The notes under the pieces were generated by a model. The model ran no database searches. It worked only from the letters and a program-made list of their open reading frames with translations, and was not told where the DNA came from. A DNA stretch of 64,000 nucleotides from assembly GCA_024305745.1 (NCBI GenBank), contig JAHRBS010000001.1, forward strand, positions 682,001 through 746,000, in the 5' to 3' direction. The stretch is from Polyporus tsugae (taxonomy: Eukaryota > Basidiomycota > Agaricomycetes > Polyporales > Polyporaceae). Positions 1-13,500 of this stretch are shown here, one piece after another; positions within the stretch are counted from its first letter, which is position 1; every line of letters begins with the position of its first letter. A program made the position numbers and the translations under genes.

Positions 1-1110
1 CATGCGCCCCTGCTGCCGCTGTACCACCCACTCGGCCCTCTTGCGCAGTCCCTGCCCAAGCTCAACCCCGGACTGTTCGGCTTGCCGTCCTCCTTGAGCA
101 TAGACGATGGAGAAGACCAAGCTGAAGGAGAAGCAGACCCGCGCTCGTCCTCTCGGTCTCGTCGCCCGGGGCTGAAAGCCCGCGAAGACGACGCGCAATC
201 GAACGGGACCCCCAACGGCGTAGACAAGCCCGCCCAAGACGCTCCAGCGCGGGAGCGCAATCCGAGCCCCCGCAAGAGGCGCGGTGGCGGCGGCGCGAAG
301 CGGAAACGGAAGGACGCAGAGGACGCCGATGGGATGTTCCCCCCACCTGCGAAGCGCACACGCAACCCGCGGGGGGCCGCCGCCAACAACTCGGTGCCCG
401 CGGCGCCGTCGCCGCTTGTAGGGCCAGCGGTCGTGGCTTCTGACTTGGCAGAGGAGGTGCCCGAGAACATCGGAGGAGCGTCTGCGGATGCTGAGGAAGC
501 TCAGGAAGCGCAGGAAGAGCCGGAAGCTCCTCAGCAGACGCCGAAACGAAACACGCGCACGAGGAAACCGAGGGCGACGCGGCCGACGAAGCGCAGGGAC
601 TCGAGCGGCAGTGCGAGCGCGGCGAGCTCGGTCTCAGTTTCCATTGCGGTGGCGGCGAGAGTTGCTGCTGCGTCAAGACCCAGTTTCCCCATGGAGGACT
701 GTCTAGTGGGTGAACCTGAGCCCGAGCCCGAGCCCGAACCTGAGCCTGAGCTTGGGGCTAGTGAACCGCAACTGCAGGACCCGCAGGCCGCGATCAACGG
801 GGTTGGTCCGCACGAAGCAGCGGACTTGAGACACCCTTCGGGCGTTCCCTCTTCGACCCGTTCTCCGATAGAAAAGGCGGCACCCCCTGTAGAGAAGTTG
901 CAGGCTTCTACTACCGCCGGCGACGGCCCATCTCGAGCTGTAGGCAAGGTGGTTCCTATGAATGGGGTTACACACACTCCCGGCCCCAGGGTTATGTCTC
1001 TGGTGCCGGCCTCGGCACCACCTGCACCCGCCCCACCGGCGGAGAAGGAGCTACCGCTGAGAGCGCCACCACAGAAGGAGGAGCGCGAGGAAGGCGAGCT
1101 GAGCGACTGA
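1..1110 (+). CDS. C-terminal part of a low-complexity, probably nuclear protein (5' end outside window)
   Basis: Frame 1 is open from the first base to a TGA at 1108-1110, so this is the last 369 codons of a gene that begins upstream. The visible protein has no domain I recognise. It is disordered: basic clusters near 90-110 and 180-195 that resemble nuclear localisation signals, an acidic alternating Glu-Pro run encoded at about 715-752, a Pro/Ala-rich stretch, and an end reading EEREEGELSD. Such tails occur in chromatin and transcription proteins, but that is only an analogy. The Glu-Pro run comes from a GAGCCC-type hexamer repeat. Coding is supported by strong GC bias and by an open frame longer than any overlapping one; function is unknown. 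Confidence 0.65.
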   Translation, partial: HAPLLPLYHPLGPLAQSLPKLNPGLFGLPSSLSIDDGEDQAEGEADPRSSSRSRRPGLKAREDDAQSNGTPNGVDKPAQDAPARERNPSPRKRRGGGGAKRKRKDAEDADGMFPPPAKRTRNPRGAAANNSVPAAPSPLVGPAVVASDLAEEVPENIGGASADAEEAQEAQEEPEAPQQTPKRNTRTRKPRATRPTKRRDSSGSASAASSVSVSIAVAARVAAASRPSFPMEDCLVGEPEPEPEPEPEPELGASEPQLQDPQAAINGVGPHEAADLRHPSGVPSSTRSPIEKAAPPVEKLQASTTAGDGPSRAVGKVVPMNGVTHTPGPRVMSLVPASAPPAPAPPAEKELPLRAPPQKEEREEGELSD

Positions 1111-2936
1111 TGGACCGCGGGACCGCATGGACCGCGACCGTGCCTCAATAGATGGGCGGTGTCGATGCGAACTCGTGTGTCCGAGTCATTTGGTTGTTAC
1201 CCCGCCACTGCATGTATATTCCCCCGTTATGTTGCATCCTTTCCTGTCCTCGCTTTATTTTTTTCTAATATATCACCTCGCATGTTTGGAAGTTGTATAG
1301 TAGTAGCTAGTCGTACGCTGTCGCGCTCCGCCCCTGTCGCCTGTCGCCCTGTCTGTACTGCATAGCTGTAGCTTGGTATTCCCATCATCATCGTATTAAC
1401 CCTCCATGTACATGTACATCTACCCGACCCAATACAAATCAAATTCTCTCTCTGCTTTCACGCCGACCTGGATTTCTTGTGCGAGGTCGTTCTGGATGTG
1501 GCGGCGCATCGGAGGCCAGCGCTGGAGGTGGTTTGAGAGATATCACCAAACGCAATCCCGATGGCCAAATGATCGGGGATCTGAGATTGAGGGAGGGACA
1601 TGCTTCTCCAAGCAGTGCTGCGCAGCTGAGCTTACTTACATGATCCTCCGATTGCGACCAACTTGAAGGGAGATGCTCCGACACTGATCAATGTCGGTCC
1701 GGCAGTGATATCGCGGCTGCATACCGTTGAAGTTGGCGTCAGCGAAAGGCTGGGAGAGTAGTCACGCCAAGCACTGCTTGTTCGAGGGAGAACAAGGTAC
1801 ATCCTAATAGAGCACTGGTCGTGGCGAGGCAAAACATGCAGGAGCGAAGAAGCGGTTCAACATTGACCCACCTCTGAGCACGGCCAGCGCGCTGGGGGAG
1901 GAGGGGGGGGGTTCCTTAGTGATATGTAGCAGTTCACTGAGGCTGTATGCCGTCAAATATTCCGGAACGGTGACTTTCGACGACTTGGAGCCAGTTCCGA
2001 GTCGGCGGGGCAGCGGGGCAGCGGTGCACCGGTACCGTCTACTAGTAGGTTGGTTAACGCTCAATGTTATGGAGCGTTGAGTTCGAGACATAAAGTGACA
2101 TCGAGACAAGGACGCACGACTTCGGTTCGGACCGCCGCCCTGGAACTTTGTGCGAACAGTCACACGGCGATGCTGGATCCATGCGCGCTCGCGTGAGACC
2201 TATGTAATGCCAGTCAATGCGATTGCACCGGTCGCGGGCATGCCGTGCGACGATCCCCCCTCCTGTGTGAGAAAAGCGTGAAAACACTAAACACCTGTCC
2301 GGAAGTAGAGTGTAAAATGCTGCATACCTAGTGCTCCTGGATGTACGGCAGTAGCGAGCTAAGCAGGGATAGGAATACGTCTGAATGCTAGGAGATCTAC
2401 ATCCTTTTGCGGTCATGTTACCCATTTGTGGCCAGATGACTAGGAATTCGTGTACTGCAACTGGAGGGGGGCCCAAGGGTCAACAGTAACGATTCCGCAC
2501 CTTTGGTTACGACCAGTCAAGTCATTGGCATACTGGCAGGCCACGACTACTAATTAGTCACCGATTCTCTCGTCGGACACGGCTGTCGCCTGCAATGTGA
2601 ACAAGCCACGTTACAGAGGCTGATAGGTTTATAGTGGGGATGTGGTACGGACTCCATGGCAGTGAGCGGACTCTGAGTCCCTTGCGGCAAGATTCAATTG
2701 CCGGCTGTGTCAGCTGCTTGTAATGGGTTTGTTATCTGCTGTTATCCAATTTAAAGCAACCACTAGATGCGATAAGCCACATTAGACACCGGTAAGTCCG
2801 GGCATCAATGGCCGGCTTACTTCATTCGCTTATCCGTTTCAAGCTTCAAACATACTGACCGTCGGACGTGGCGTGGGTGACGTCGGACAGAAAATGGTCC
2901 CGCCCTCATTGGATCCTCCCACCTCCTCGCCCCAGT
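1111..2936. other. Intergenic: 3' flank and promoter DNA, no gene seen
   Basis: About 1.8 kb with only short, overlapping open frames on both strands and no family motif. The first part is T-rich (1250-1300) and probably 3' UTR of the upstream gene. The last 100 bases are the ferrochelatase promoter. Confidence 0.5.
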
Positions 2937-2946
2937 GTTATATACT
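2908..2946 (+). promoter_or_regulatory. Probable core promoter of the ferrochelatase gene
   Basis: An inverted CCAAT box (ATTGG, near 2908) is followed by a TTATATAC element at about 2938-2945, roughly 40 bases before the ATG at 2983. Position and sequence fit a fungal core promoter; the assignment is by inspection only. Confidence 0.4.
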
Positions 2947-2982
2947 TTCCCTCTTCGTCTCTCAGGACGACGTACTCCCGCT

Positions 2983-4448
2983 ATGGCCGCCCACGTAAAG
3001 CGCACAACTGCACTCACTCGCACCCTCACGCGCTCGCTGGCGACGTTGAACACCGCACCACCAGTGGGGAAGAGGTGAGTACGACTGGTCGTTATATGCG
3101 CGTGTCTAACGTGTTGTGTTATGTCAGTCCAACAGGTACATATGGTCGTCTGAATGGGCTATGGGATGCTGACGTGGTGTGGACGTAGCGATTGTGATGC
3201 TGAACATGGGTGGTCCCTCCACGGTGCGTGCTTCTTTGTTCTGAGATCTAGACATGGCGTATGGACGAGCCTGCAGGTGCCGGAGACACATGACTTCCTC
3301 AAGAATCTCTTCTTGGACAAAGACCTCATCCCCCTTCCCTTCCAATCTGTCCTTGCGCCCATCATCGCCAGGCGGCGCACCCCCCAGATCGAGAAGCAGT
3401 ATGCGGACATTGGCGGAGGCTCGCCCATCTTGAAGTACACTAAGATACAGGGGGAGCGTATGGCCGCTCTCCTCGACGAACTGCACCCCGCTACGGCGCC
3501 GCACAAAGCATACGTCGCGTTCCGCTACGCGCAACCCCTCACCGACGAAACAGCGCGCCAAATGAAGGCCGACGGCGTCAAGCGTGCCGTCGCGTTTACG
3601 CAATATCCCCAGTATAGCTGCAGCACAACGGGAAGCAGTCTCAATGAGCTGTACAGGCGGGGGAAGGCAGGGGAGGTGGGGGATGCGGTGGAGTGGAGCG
3701 TAATTGACCGGTGGGGTACCCACCCTGGCTTTATCGAGGTGCGCCCGTGCTCTAGTTCGATTGCGCAAAACATACGTGTTGACGGCATGTCCTCGCGTGC
3801 GCTACGTGCGTGTCACAGGCGGTCGCACAGAACATCGAGCGAGCGCTCGCGAAGTTCCCTGTGGAGAACAGGTCCGACGTCGTGCTTCTCTTCTCTGCGC
3901 ATTCCCTTCCGATGTCCGTGGTGAACCGAGGGGACCCCTATATCCTCGAGGTTTCGGCTTCCGTCAATGCCGTAATGGACCGGTTGGGGCACTCAAATCC
4001 TTATCGGCTCGTATGGCAGTCACAAGTCGGACCGTCGGCGTGGATGGGTATGCAGACGGGAGAAGCGTTGAAGGGTCTTGCGCGACTGGGGCGTAAGCAG
4101 GTCGTTTTGGTGCCCATCGCGTTCACTAGCGATCATATCGAAACCCTTTATGAACTCGACCTAGAGTACGCGAAGGAAGCGCGAGAGGTATGTCTTCCTC
4201 GTTCTACAGCATAAGACGAACGTCGCTCAGATGTCTTGCAGCATGGTATTGACATTCACCGAGCGGAATCTTTGAACGAGTCCCCTGTGTTCATTCGTGC
4301 GCTCGCCGACCTCGCAGCCACTCACCTGAAGGACTACTCCAGCGGAAAGGTCGGGCCGACGACCCTTCAGATGGGATTGCGGTGTCCCGGATGCAGTAAC
4401 GCCACCTGCGAGGCGCAGAAGGGATGGTTTGCTCGGGCAGGGCGGTAG
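2983..4448 (+). CDS. HEM15: Ferrochelatase (protoheme ferro-lyase), mitochondrial
   Basis: Model join(2983..3074, 3128..3135, 3189..3223, 3277..3738, 3819..4187, 4242..4448), 390 aa. It inserts Fe2+ into protoporphyrin IX, the last step of heme synthesis, at the mitochondrial inner membrane. The Arg/Thr-rich N-terminus looks like a mitochondrial presequence. Family landmarks are the N-terminal [12 protein letters not shown], the [13 protein letters not shown] block, [13 protein letters not shown] with the catalytic His region, [19 protein letters not shown], and [11 protein letters not shown] near the C-terminus. The C-terminal [16 protein letters not shown] carries the cysteines of the [2Fe-2S] cluster seen in fungal and animal enzymes. 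All introns are GT-AG of about 53-80 bp. Exon 2 is an 8-nt microexon required to keep frame. The next gene downstream on the same strand is a heme peroxidase. Confidence 0.95.
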
Positions 4449-6180
4449 TCCGCGTTGGTACGTCTTCAATCGGTCTAGAATATGTATTTTATGTGTTGCA
4501 TGTATGCTACCGCGCATTAACTCGGGAGAAGCGCGAGGTCGCGTTAATCCTGTCTCATGATACTTGTCTGCGAGGCAACTGCTGGATTGGTTGGTCAATG
4601 CGATTGGTTTGAGAAACTCCCCTCCGGCAGCGGCATTTCAGGTCCCTTGTACCGTGGCTTTCGACCCGCTGTCAAGAATATCTCGTGAGTAATATGCCTG
4701 AGTGATTGAATGCAGCTATAATTGGCTGACGATCTGGTTAGAGCGACGGGTTCTACTTTGAAGTGAACTATCTTGGGATTTTTTGTTTTGCCATGCATCG
4801 CAACCGTAGACGTTGGACACTAGAACCGGACCAAAGATTGCTGCATATGACAGTGACCAGTTCATAGGCAGGACAAGATTCAGTATTCGGTTCAATCGAG
4901 TAGCATGCTGAACCAAGGTACGACTAACCTCCTTGACTTCTTCATCCATCGTCGACGGGACATTTTGCTAAGAATAGTGTTATCTTTTATTATAGAACGC
5001 AAAACATGCAGCCATGTGGGTGTGGCGTCTGAAATAGCAGCACCTTCTAACCCCTTTGCCCCCCGACATGCTCAGGTCACTTTTGTTTTTAGACGGTAGA
5101 GGACGAGGCCTGAGAGATGCAGGTGCGCAGTTTTTGGCTCCAAGACGCGTTGAAGCCCATCCGAGGTCCCCGGCCAAGGGTGGAGGAGGAACACATCAAT
5201 CTCTCGAATCCAAGTCGTAGAAGCATACAATGCTAAGGCTAACCCAGACATTGCGGTAAGTTGTGTTTTACAATCTTTGTAGCCACTATCCCTGAACAGC
5301 AGCGTAGGGCGCATTTGATCCCACTACAGCCCATCACACCATGGGACTCGGGTGGCACATGAATGTCCGTTGTGTGGGGTTGCATACCCACAACGGCGGC
5401 GATGTTCAAAACTGTTCCGAGTACCGCAAGCTGCGGGGTCGAACGTTCTGGGACCAAAGACCATATGCGCTGCCGAGACCATGGGAGAGGACGTGGAGCG
5501 TGCCGTAGGTTTTAGAACTGCGCCTTGAGAAATTCAAAGGCTCAATACGACCCACCTCACCAACAGCACGACCCAAGTGATATCCATCAGGATCCCCCCC
5601 CGCAAGCTGCTTTGCATAAGACGAACCCTGGTCGTCAGTCTTGTGCGTTATGCTACACGTTGGAATTGACGAAGAGTGTTAGATTTATCGGACCGAATCT
5701 CAGCTATAGTGCCACCCGGCGGCGACGAAACCCAGTCTTTCGACGACCTCCGCCTTCAATTTTTTGAGTCAGCACCCAACTTGCCCGACTCTGCGGTGTG
5801 AGATCTCGTCCCTTGTACTGTCAATTGCTTTATTGCCCAGTCTCTCATTGTGGTCATCCAAGGTCATGGATTGCGCCTGCAGGTGATGAGCAAGCTCTCA
5901 TCGGTGGCTGCTTATCCCGTACCCAGCACCCACCGGTGCGACGGTTGACCTTGACCGTGCGGTATGATCCACGGGATTCTCAGCAAGGGCGCAGCCGAGC
6001 AAACACTCTGAGAACGTCCGCAGTGCAACGGAGCATTCCGAACCACCATGGGTTGGTGAAGTGACCAAAGCAGTCGTTCCGTCTCGGTTCATTTGCACAC
6101 CGTTCGCATGTTCAGAATATTGGGACCACGATTGGTCCGTGACGCGAAGACCGCTCACATCCGCATCGGACATCGAGATG
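4449..6180. other. Intergenic between ferrochelatase and the peroxidase
   Basis: About 1.7 kb without a supported gene; open frames are short and lack motifs. The right-hand 300 bases are taken as the peroxidase promoter. Confidence 0.5.
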
Positions 6181-6192
6181 ACTGGGTATAAA
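5987..6192 (+). promoter_or_regulatory. Peroxidase promoter: TATA box and two metal-response-like sites
   Basis: TATAAA lies at 6187-6192, 71 bases before the ATG. TGCACAC at 6094-6100 and, on the other strand, TGCGCCC at 5987-5993 both fit the TGCRCNC metal-response-element consensus described for white-rot Mn-peroxidase genes. An inverted CCAAT (ATTGG) is at 6131-6135. Such short sites also occur by chance, so only the TATA box is well supported. Confidence 0.5.
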
Positions 6193-6262
6193 GGTTACTC
6201 GTCGAGGTCGCCCAAACCTCAGAACCCCCAGTTCTACTGTTTACTTCCCCTCCGCCTCAGCC

Positions 6263-7924
<1,662 letters not shown>

Positions 7925-8462
7925 ATTCGAAAAACAATCAACATACTACGGCTCAGGCTTTGGGGGGAATTGGTGAAACGTTGTGTATTTGTTTCCAAAG
8001 TCTTGGGCAGGATCTGGTGTCATTCTCGTGGTACGCTCGGACGAGTCTGTAAAATTTGTAAATGACTGGATAGCAAATCGATGGGTTATTATAACATGTG
8101 AAGTGCTGCTCTGTTTTCCCTCTGGTTATCATATTTGAGTCTTCCTCACTGAGTAAAGTAGGCATACATACGATATAAACGCAGCCCTAGTTTTTTTTAG
8201 GGAACACTCCAATCTGAACTTGAACAACTACCAAATCGGGCACAGTCGGGAAATGCCGACCGCCCATCTCGACCCCGGGCGCTTTCAATGATCCAACTGC
8301 GGTACCGGTACGGTCACGGTGTCCAGTCGGCCTCAAGCTCAGCAGGACAACAAAGCCGACTACGCAGGCCCTCTGCGAAAGAACAGGCAAGTAACAACGC
8401 CCGTATCTCATCATTCCAACATATACTCACGACCCACATTAGTACGTCCCCCCAGTGTCAAC
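7925..8462. other. Intergenic between peroxidase and QNG1
   Basis: AT-rich 3' flank followed by a short upstream region. The QNG1 exon-1 frame stays open back to about 8319 but contains no ATG before 8463, so this stretch is taken as 5' UTR and promoter. No other gene seen. Confidence 0.5.
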
Positions 8463-10095
8463 ATGCCATCACTGTCCGAGCCCTCGGAGTCGGTCCCTTT
8501 CCCTCCCCACGGAGAGTATTTGAAAGCCGTACGAGATTCCTCAAGAGCGGCACGGGAGAAGGCCAATATTACTGTAAGTAAGTTTGTGTTGATGTAGCGC
8601 ACGGAGGGAGACTGAATGTGCCTTGGTTGACGGACATGATTGGTTCGCTTGCTCGGTGTCAGAGTACACTCAATCCCGAAGGTGTAGGGAAGCTCTTGGA
8701 TTGAGGGTACCCTGCTCATGTAGTTCGGAGACATCATGACTCCTTCAAGTGCATCGCATCTCATATATACCACTCCCATTCTAACCATCGATTTGCCATT
8801 TCAGATCAGTGAACAGTCCATCAAACGATTGCTGCTTTCACCTGCGTTCACGAGCACCTTCGCCCGTCTTCGCGTCGCCCACGGGATGGCGATGCCGCTC
8901 AACTTCAGTTCCGTCAAGGAGGAGCTGAACGTCCTCTCCGTGCTCTCCCTCCTGAACTTCGCCTCCGGTTATCGCGTGCCCCTCCATATCGCGACCGGCC
9001 GAGGCGCATTCGACAACGTCCGCGCCTTCATCTTCGCCGCGTATATCTCGTCCTCTACCGGTGCTGGGGACTACTTCTCCGCACGCGGCATGAAGGAGGT
9101 CACGCCTACCGCCGTTGCGGACCTTATGCGTGTAACGACCGTCATCCACGTGGAGAGGCCACACGAAACGATTCCTGGGGTGACCGTTGGGGAGCTCGGC
9201 GGTCCTATCTGGGAGATCGTCCAGATTATTGCGAAGACGCTGAACGATACTGGAGAGGCCTTGCTCAATGGGGGATACCCGGATCTTGGTAGCTTCGTGC
9301 TCGAAGCGTTGACGGAAGGCGACAAAGCCAAGAAGGCAGGTGGCGATGAGTGCGACATCATAGTGGAAAGAGTACGTGATCTGTTGGCTTATCCGTACAT
9401 ATAGGACTTATGACAGCGTGGCGTTCAGCTTGTGCACGCCATTCCTGGATTCCGAGACATGGCTCTGGTTTACGATCAACGTAAGTCTCCTTGCTCCAGA
9501 CCCTAAAGCCCCAGATCGATCTTGAAGGATCCGACGCTGACATTCCTCATCGCTCATAGCCGTCTACTGCTTCAAAAAGGCACTGCTCACTCTCCACGCC
9601 ATCGCCCTCCGCTTCGGCAGGTCCGACTCCCCCGCGGTCCCCCTTCCCCGCACGGACCACCTCCCCATCTTCTCGGACAACGTCATCCCGTCCCTCCTCG
9701 TCTACCTTGGCGTGATCGACCTGAGCACGGCGGACGCGTCTCTCGGGCTCCCCGAGCTCTTCCCCGACGCTCAGAACCCCGAACGCCTCGAAGCGCTTCT
9801 CGCAGCTGCGCAGCCCGTCGAGCCTGTTATCGCGAAGATCGAGTCGGTCCCAAAGGAAGGCCCGCTTTTGACGGTAGAGCAGGCATATGTCCTTCGCGCA
9901 GCAGCGATCGATGCGTGCGAGCTGATAGTCCAGCACGCGAAGACGCTGGACGTCAGCGGTGCGGCGGAGGACTTGTCGTGGATGAAGAACATGACGCTGC
10001 CGGAGCTGGATGCGTGGATCTGGGCGGTGGCGAAGGACCGTCCGGACTACAGGAAGCTCGAGCGGTTCGCGCTGAGGAACACGGCGTACTTCTAG
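8463..10095 (+). CDS. QNG1: Queuosine 5'-phosphate N-glycosylase/hydrolase (DUF2419 family)
   Basis: Model join(8463..8573, 8805..9371, 9429..9480, 9560..10095), 421 aa. Members release the queuine base from queuosine 5'-monophosphate, letting eukaryotes salvage queuine for position 34 of GUN-anticodon tRNAs. Recognition rests on the conserved blocks VLSLLNFASGYRVPLH followed by RGAFDNVRAFIFAAYISS, then IPGFRDMALVYDQPVYCFKKA and the C-terminal LDAWIWAVAKD. The start at 8463 is the first ATG in the frame and sits in a good CAACATG context. Intron 1 is 231 bp, about four times the local norm. It lies downstream of the peroxidase on the same strand, with no obvious functional link. Confidence 0.88.
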
Positions 10096-10531
10096 ACATG
10101 AAATCAAGGGGATGTGGCAAGAAGTACTTGTTTTCGTATCGATGTACTCCAATCTATAGCGACAAATCAAATACATGCAACCGCGATATGCAGACGAGCT
10201 GGCCAAGACCTCCGATCGACAAGTAAGATTCGTATCTATCTTCGTATGCTAGCCGGGAATATAAATACAAGCCACTTTGGTGTTTGCGTCTTCGTCTTCG
10301 TCATATGTAAGCCTAACTAATCGTACCTCCAAGAACGGCCATGCTTCATACATTACAATGCGTCTAAATAGTATCCCCCGCAAATTCCATCCGGACCCAG
10401 CCAAAGGGAGAGGAAACCAGCCAAAGCACGACTTCCCCAAGTCTAAAGCGAAAACGATATCAAGACGACAAGCATAGCGCAAATAAAACAGCAAATATAA
10501 GCGGCAGAGCGGTATACAAGCACAGATGCGA
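10096..10531. other. Convergent intergenic (QNG1 / NAD kinase)
   Basis: The 3' ends of QNG1 (+) and NAD kinase (-) face each other across 436 bases of AT-richer DNA. No gene is supported here. Confidence 0.5.
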
Positions 10532-13500
10532 CTACGGGTCCGCGTCGCTATCGCTCGCCGCGCTGTCGCTCTCGTCGTGGCCCCGCACCGCAAACGCGCG
10601 GCGCCCCGGCTCGCGTGAGCGAGAGCGGCTCCTGGCAGAGCTAGCGCGACCCCCGACGGGTCGCTCGACCGACGTCGGAGTCAGCAGGTTCTCCACGTCG
10701 AGGTCGCGGTCGCGCGGGATGCGCACGCGGCTGCTGTAGTGCGCCGCGCGCGGGCTGTGGATGTCGTCGCGTTCGCCCCTATCACCCCGATGATGCGCGT
10801 CAGAGAACGTGTCCGAAGACGGAGAGGAAGAGGAGGAGGATGCTGACGAGGTGTGGAACTGCACATGGCGCGGCGACACGCGGGGCGGGTGCGGGTGCGG
10901 GCCCACGAAGCGGTCGGGCGAGTCCACGCCGGACTTGAGGCCGGAGCTGGGCGCGGTGCCGATGGTGGCGGAGAGGTAGGCGTTGCCCCGGGCGAGATGC
11001 CGTGCGGCGTTTTCCGCCTCCGCCTGGACGCCCTCCGTGTCATCGTGGGCCTTCTCCTTTCCGACCTTGGCTTCATGAGACTTGAGCTGCCTAGGCACCC
11101 CAGAGGCTGCGGTAGGCGACTCCGTCGAAGACAGGTCGTCGATGTCGAACTTCCCGTCCTCCTCGTCGGACGCCTGGTCCTCTTCATCGGACACCTCGTC
11201 CTCTTCGTCGAGTTCATCCGCGGCGGTCGCTTCACCCTTGGGCGTGTCCTTGTGTCGCTTCGCGGTAGGCGTCTGACCATCGTGCTGTCTGCCTTCCGAA
11301 GAACGCTTGTGCGTTTTTCGCGGGCCCTCCTCGATGACGACGAACGACTTCTGGCGTTCGCGCTCGTTCCACTTCAGCGTGCGCGAGATCGAGTGGAACC
11401 AGTCTCGCGATTGAGATTCGGCGCATACGGTCGGGAAAGGATATTGGGATGCTGTGACCGTGATATGGTCGCCCTCTGTGTGGCACAGGTTAGCTATAGA
11501 CACAGCTGGGAGGGGTGGGCAGACCTACGCTTGAGTTCAACGCGCCCCCGGCCGTCAAACGACGCCCAGGCAGTGCTTCGTGAGTTAAATGGAACGCATA
11601 TACGCAGCTCCATAGTGTCTGGAAGGAGCATAGGACGGAACGACAGCGTGTGGGGGCAAAGAGGAGTGATGAGGATGGCCGGGATCTCGGGATGCACTAG
11701 TGAACCACCAGCCGATAACTAGACGAGGTTGTTGGCTCCGGGGAAGTTGGCATCAGGAGAACGTCACTCACTGAGTACGCCGTTGAACCAGTGGGTGTAG
11801 CGACGCAAAGACCGTCGGCTTGCACGGTTGTGAGATGATGTTCGTCACCTGCAAAAGCCGAGATGAGAGTTGTCGGAGAGGCATAAGGGATAGTACTCAC
11901 CAAACAACTCCAGCAAGCTGACATACGGGCTAGGGCCACGATCGACAACCAAATCATTCAATACCTCGAAGGACTCCACTGGCCTTGTCGAGAAACACAT
12001 GATCTCCTTGTCCTTCGCACCGACTTTGCCCATGGTGATTGATCCGCTCTCGAGAGCCTCCCATCCGTGGTCCTCGAGATTACGCATGAGGATCTCGCCC
12101 GTGTCGCCTTTCTTGATCGCGCGGAGCGTGTTAGAGTTCTTCTCCGGGGAGATCGCACGGTAAACCGTGCACGTAAACCGCATGCGGAGGTTCACGCGGA
12201 CGCCGTCGTCGATGGCGCTATCCATCACCTTCTGGTGGTCGGCGAAATCGAAGTTGGTGAGGAACCCGAGCGAACCGAGCGCGAACGGAAGCACGGGGGG
12301 CACGATGCGCTGGAAGAGCCATGACGTGAAAAGTACCGTGCCATCTCCGCCTAGCTGCATGGATTTCACCATGTCAGTAATCACACTGCGATTCCTGGAA
12401 GCTGACACGTAATTGCACTCACCGTTACAACGAAGTCGAAGAGGTGCGGGCTCTTGTTACACATCTCGGCTGTCCAATAGCGCAGCTGACCCTCCGGCTG
12501 TGAGTGGTTGTCGCTGCCGCCATGGCCGTTAGTCATCCCTGACATCAATGACGACGCGCTGGAGGTGCGGCGTTTTGGGAATGGGGCGAAGAACTCTGGA
12601 TGATCACGGGCGAGACCAGCCGCGTCGAATCGCCGAGACGTCTTCAGCTGGGCATCGACGTAGCTTCGCACACGCATACATTCAGCAAGGCCGCCTCCCC
12701 GAGCGATAGCTTCCATGAAGACTTACACAATCATTCCGCGGTCCTTGTCGCGCTTCTTCTTCATGAGGTACACCGCAAGCTCGCGAGTGAGCTTGATAAG
12801 CCGGTTGTCGCGAGCCTTGGTCACGATGAGCACGCTCTGAACGTGTGACCGAACGCGTCTGCGACCTGCACGGGGAATGAGAATCGAGGGGCGAGGGCGA
12901 ATGCATCGCGCGCAAGCCAGGAAGGAGTAGGGGGGCAGAACGACGACTAACCAAGCTTTTTGCTCATCTCCCGCACACCGATCGCGGTCTCCGCCAGCTC
13001 CTTCGTGAAGCTCCGTGCGTACGCGCGGTCCTCCTCGTCGTCTCCATAAGGCGACGCGTCGCTGTACGGGTCGGACAGGGTGCCGTCAGGGTAGGTGGGG
13101 TGCTTCTCTTCTCGCGAGCGCAGCTCGTGGTGGTTGTGTTTGGGGGAGGTCGAGCCGAGCCAGCCCATGAGGGACTCGCTTTGGAGATTGGAGTGAACGA
13201 AACAGGGAGAGGCGATCGGTGAGAGCTGCGCAGGGTTGTGATGGGTAGTTGTAGGAGTGTTTGAGATGGCCGAAGGCCCGTCGTGGACGACGGAAACGCC
13301 ACTGGGCTTGGTGCCGTTGACCAACGTGGCCGGGGTCGAGATTGGTGTTCCCGATCGGCCTTTACCCACAGAGAGCTCCGGAGATTGCTGAGGGTCCAGG
13401 ACTATGTTTGGCGTCCATTCGGAGGAGTTGTGCATGATGTGGAGGTTGGACGGGCGGCTGGTCCGTCGCGAGAGTGAGGGTCGGATGTCGGCAAGGACGT

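Noticed and set aside
62..676. 204-codon minus-strand open frame opposite the first gene
   Set aside because: It lies fully antisense to a longer GC-biased frame, is low-complexity Ser/Arg/Pro, and has no motif; a shadow of the plus-strand coding sequence.
717..752. Glu-Pro hexamer repeat as a minisatellite or mobile sequence
   Set aside because: It is in frame within the first gene and simply encodes a Glu-Pro run.
4861..4925. GGTTCAATC resembling a tRNA T-loop
   Set aside because: The flanking bases do not form a T-stem and there is no matching A-box or acceptor stem. No convincing tRNA gene was found in the window.
10681..11280. Overlapping Arg/Pro/Thr-rich frame inside the NAD kinase last exon
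   Set aside because: It is a shifted reading of the Ser-rich tail of NAD kinase with no start context or motif.
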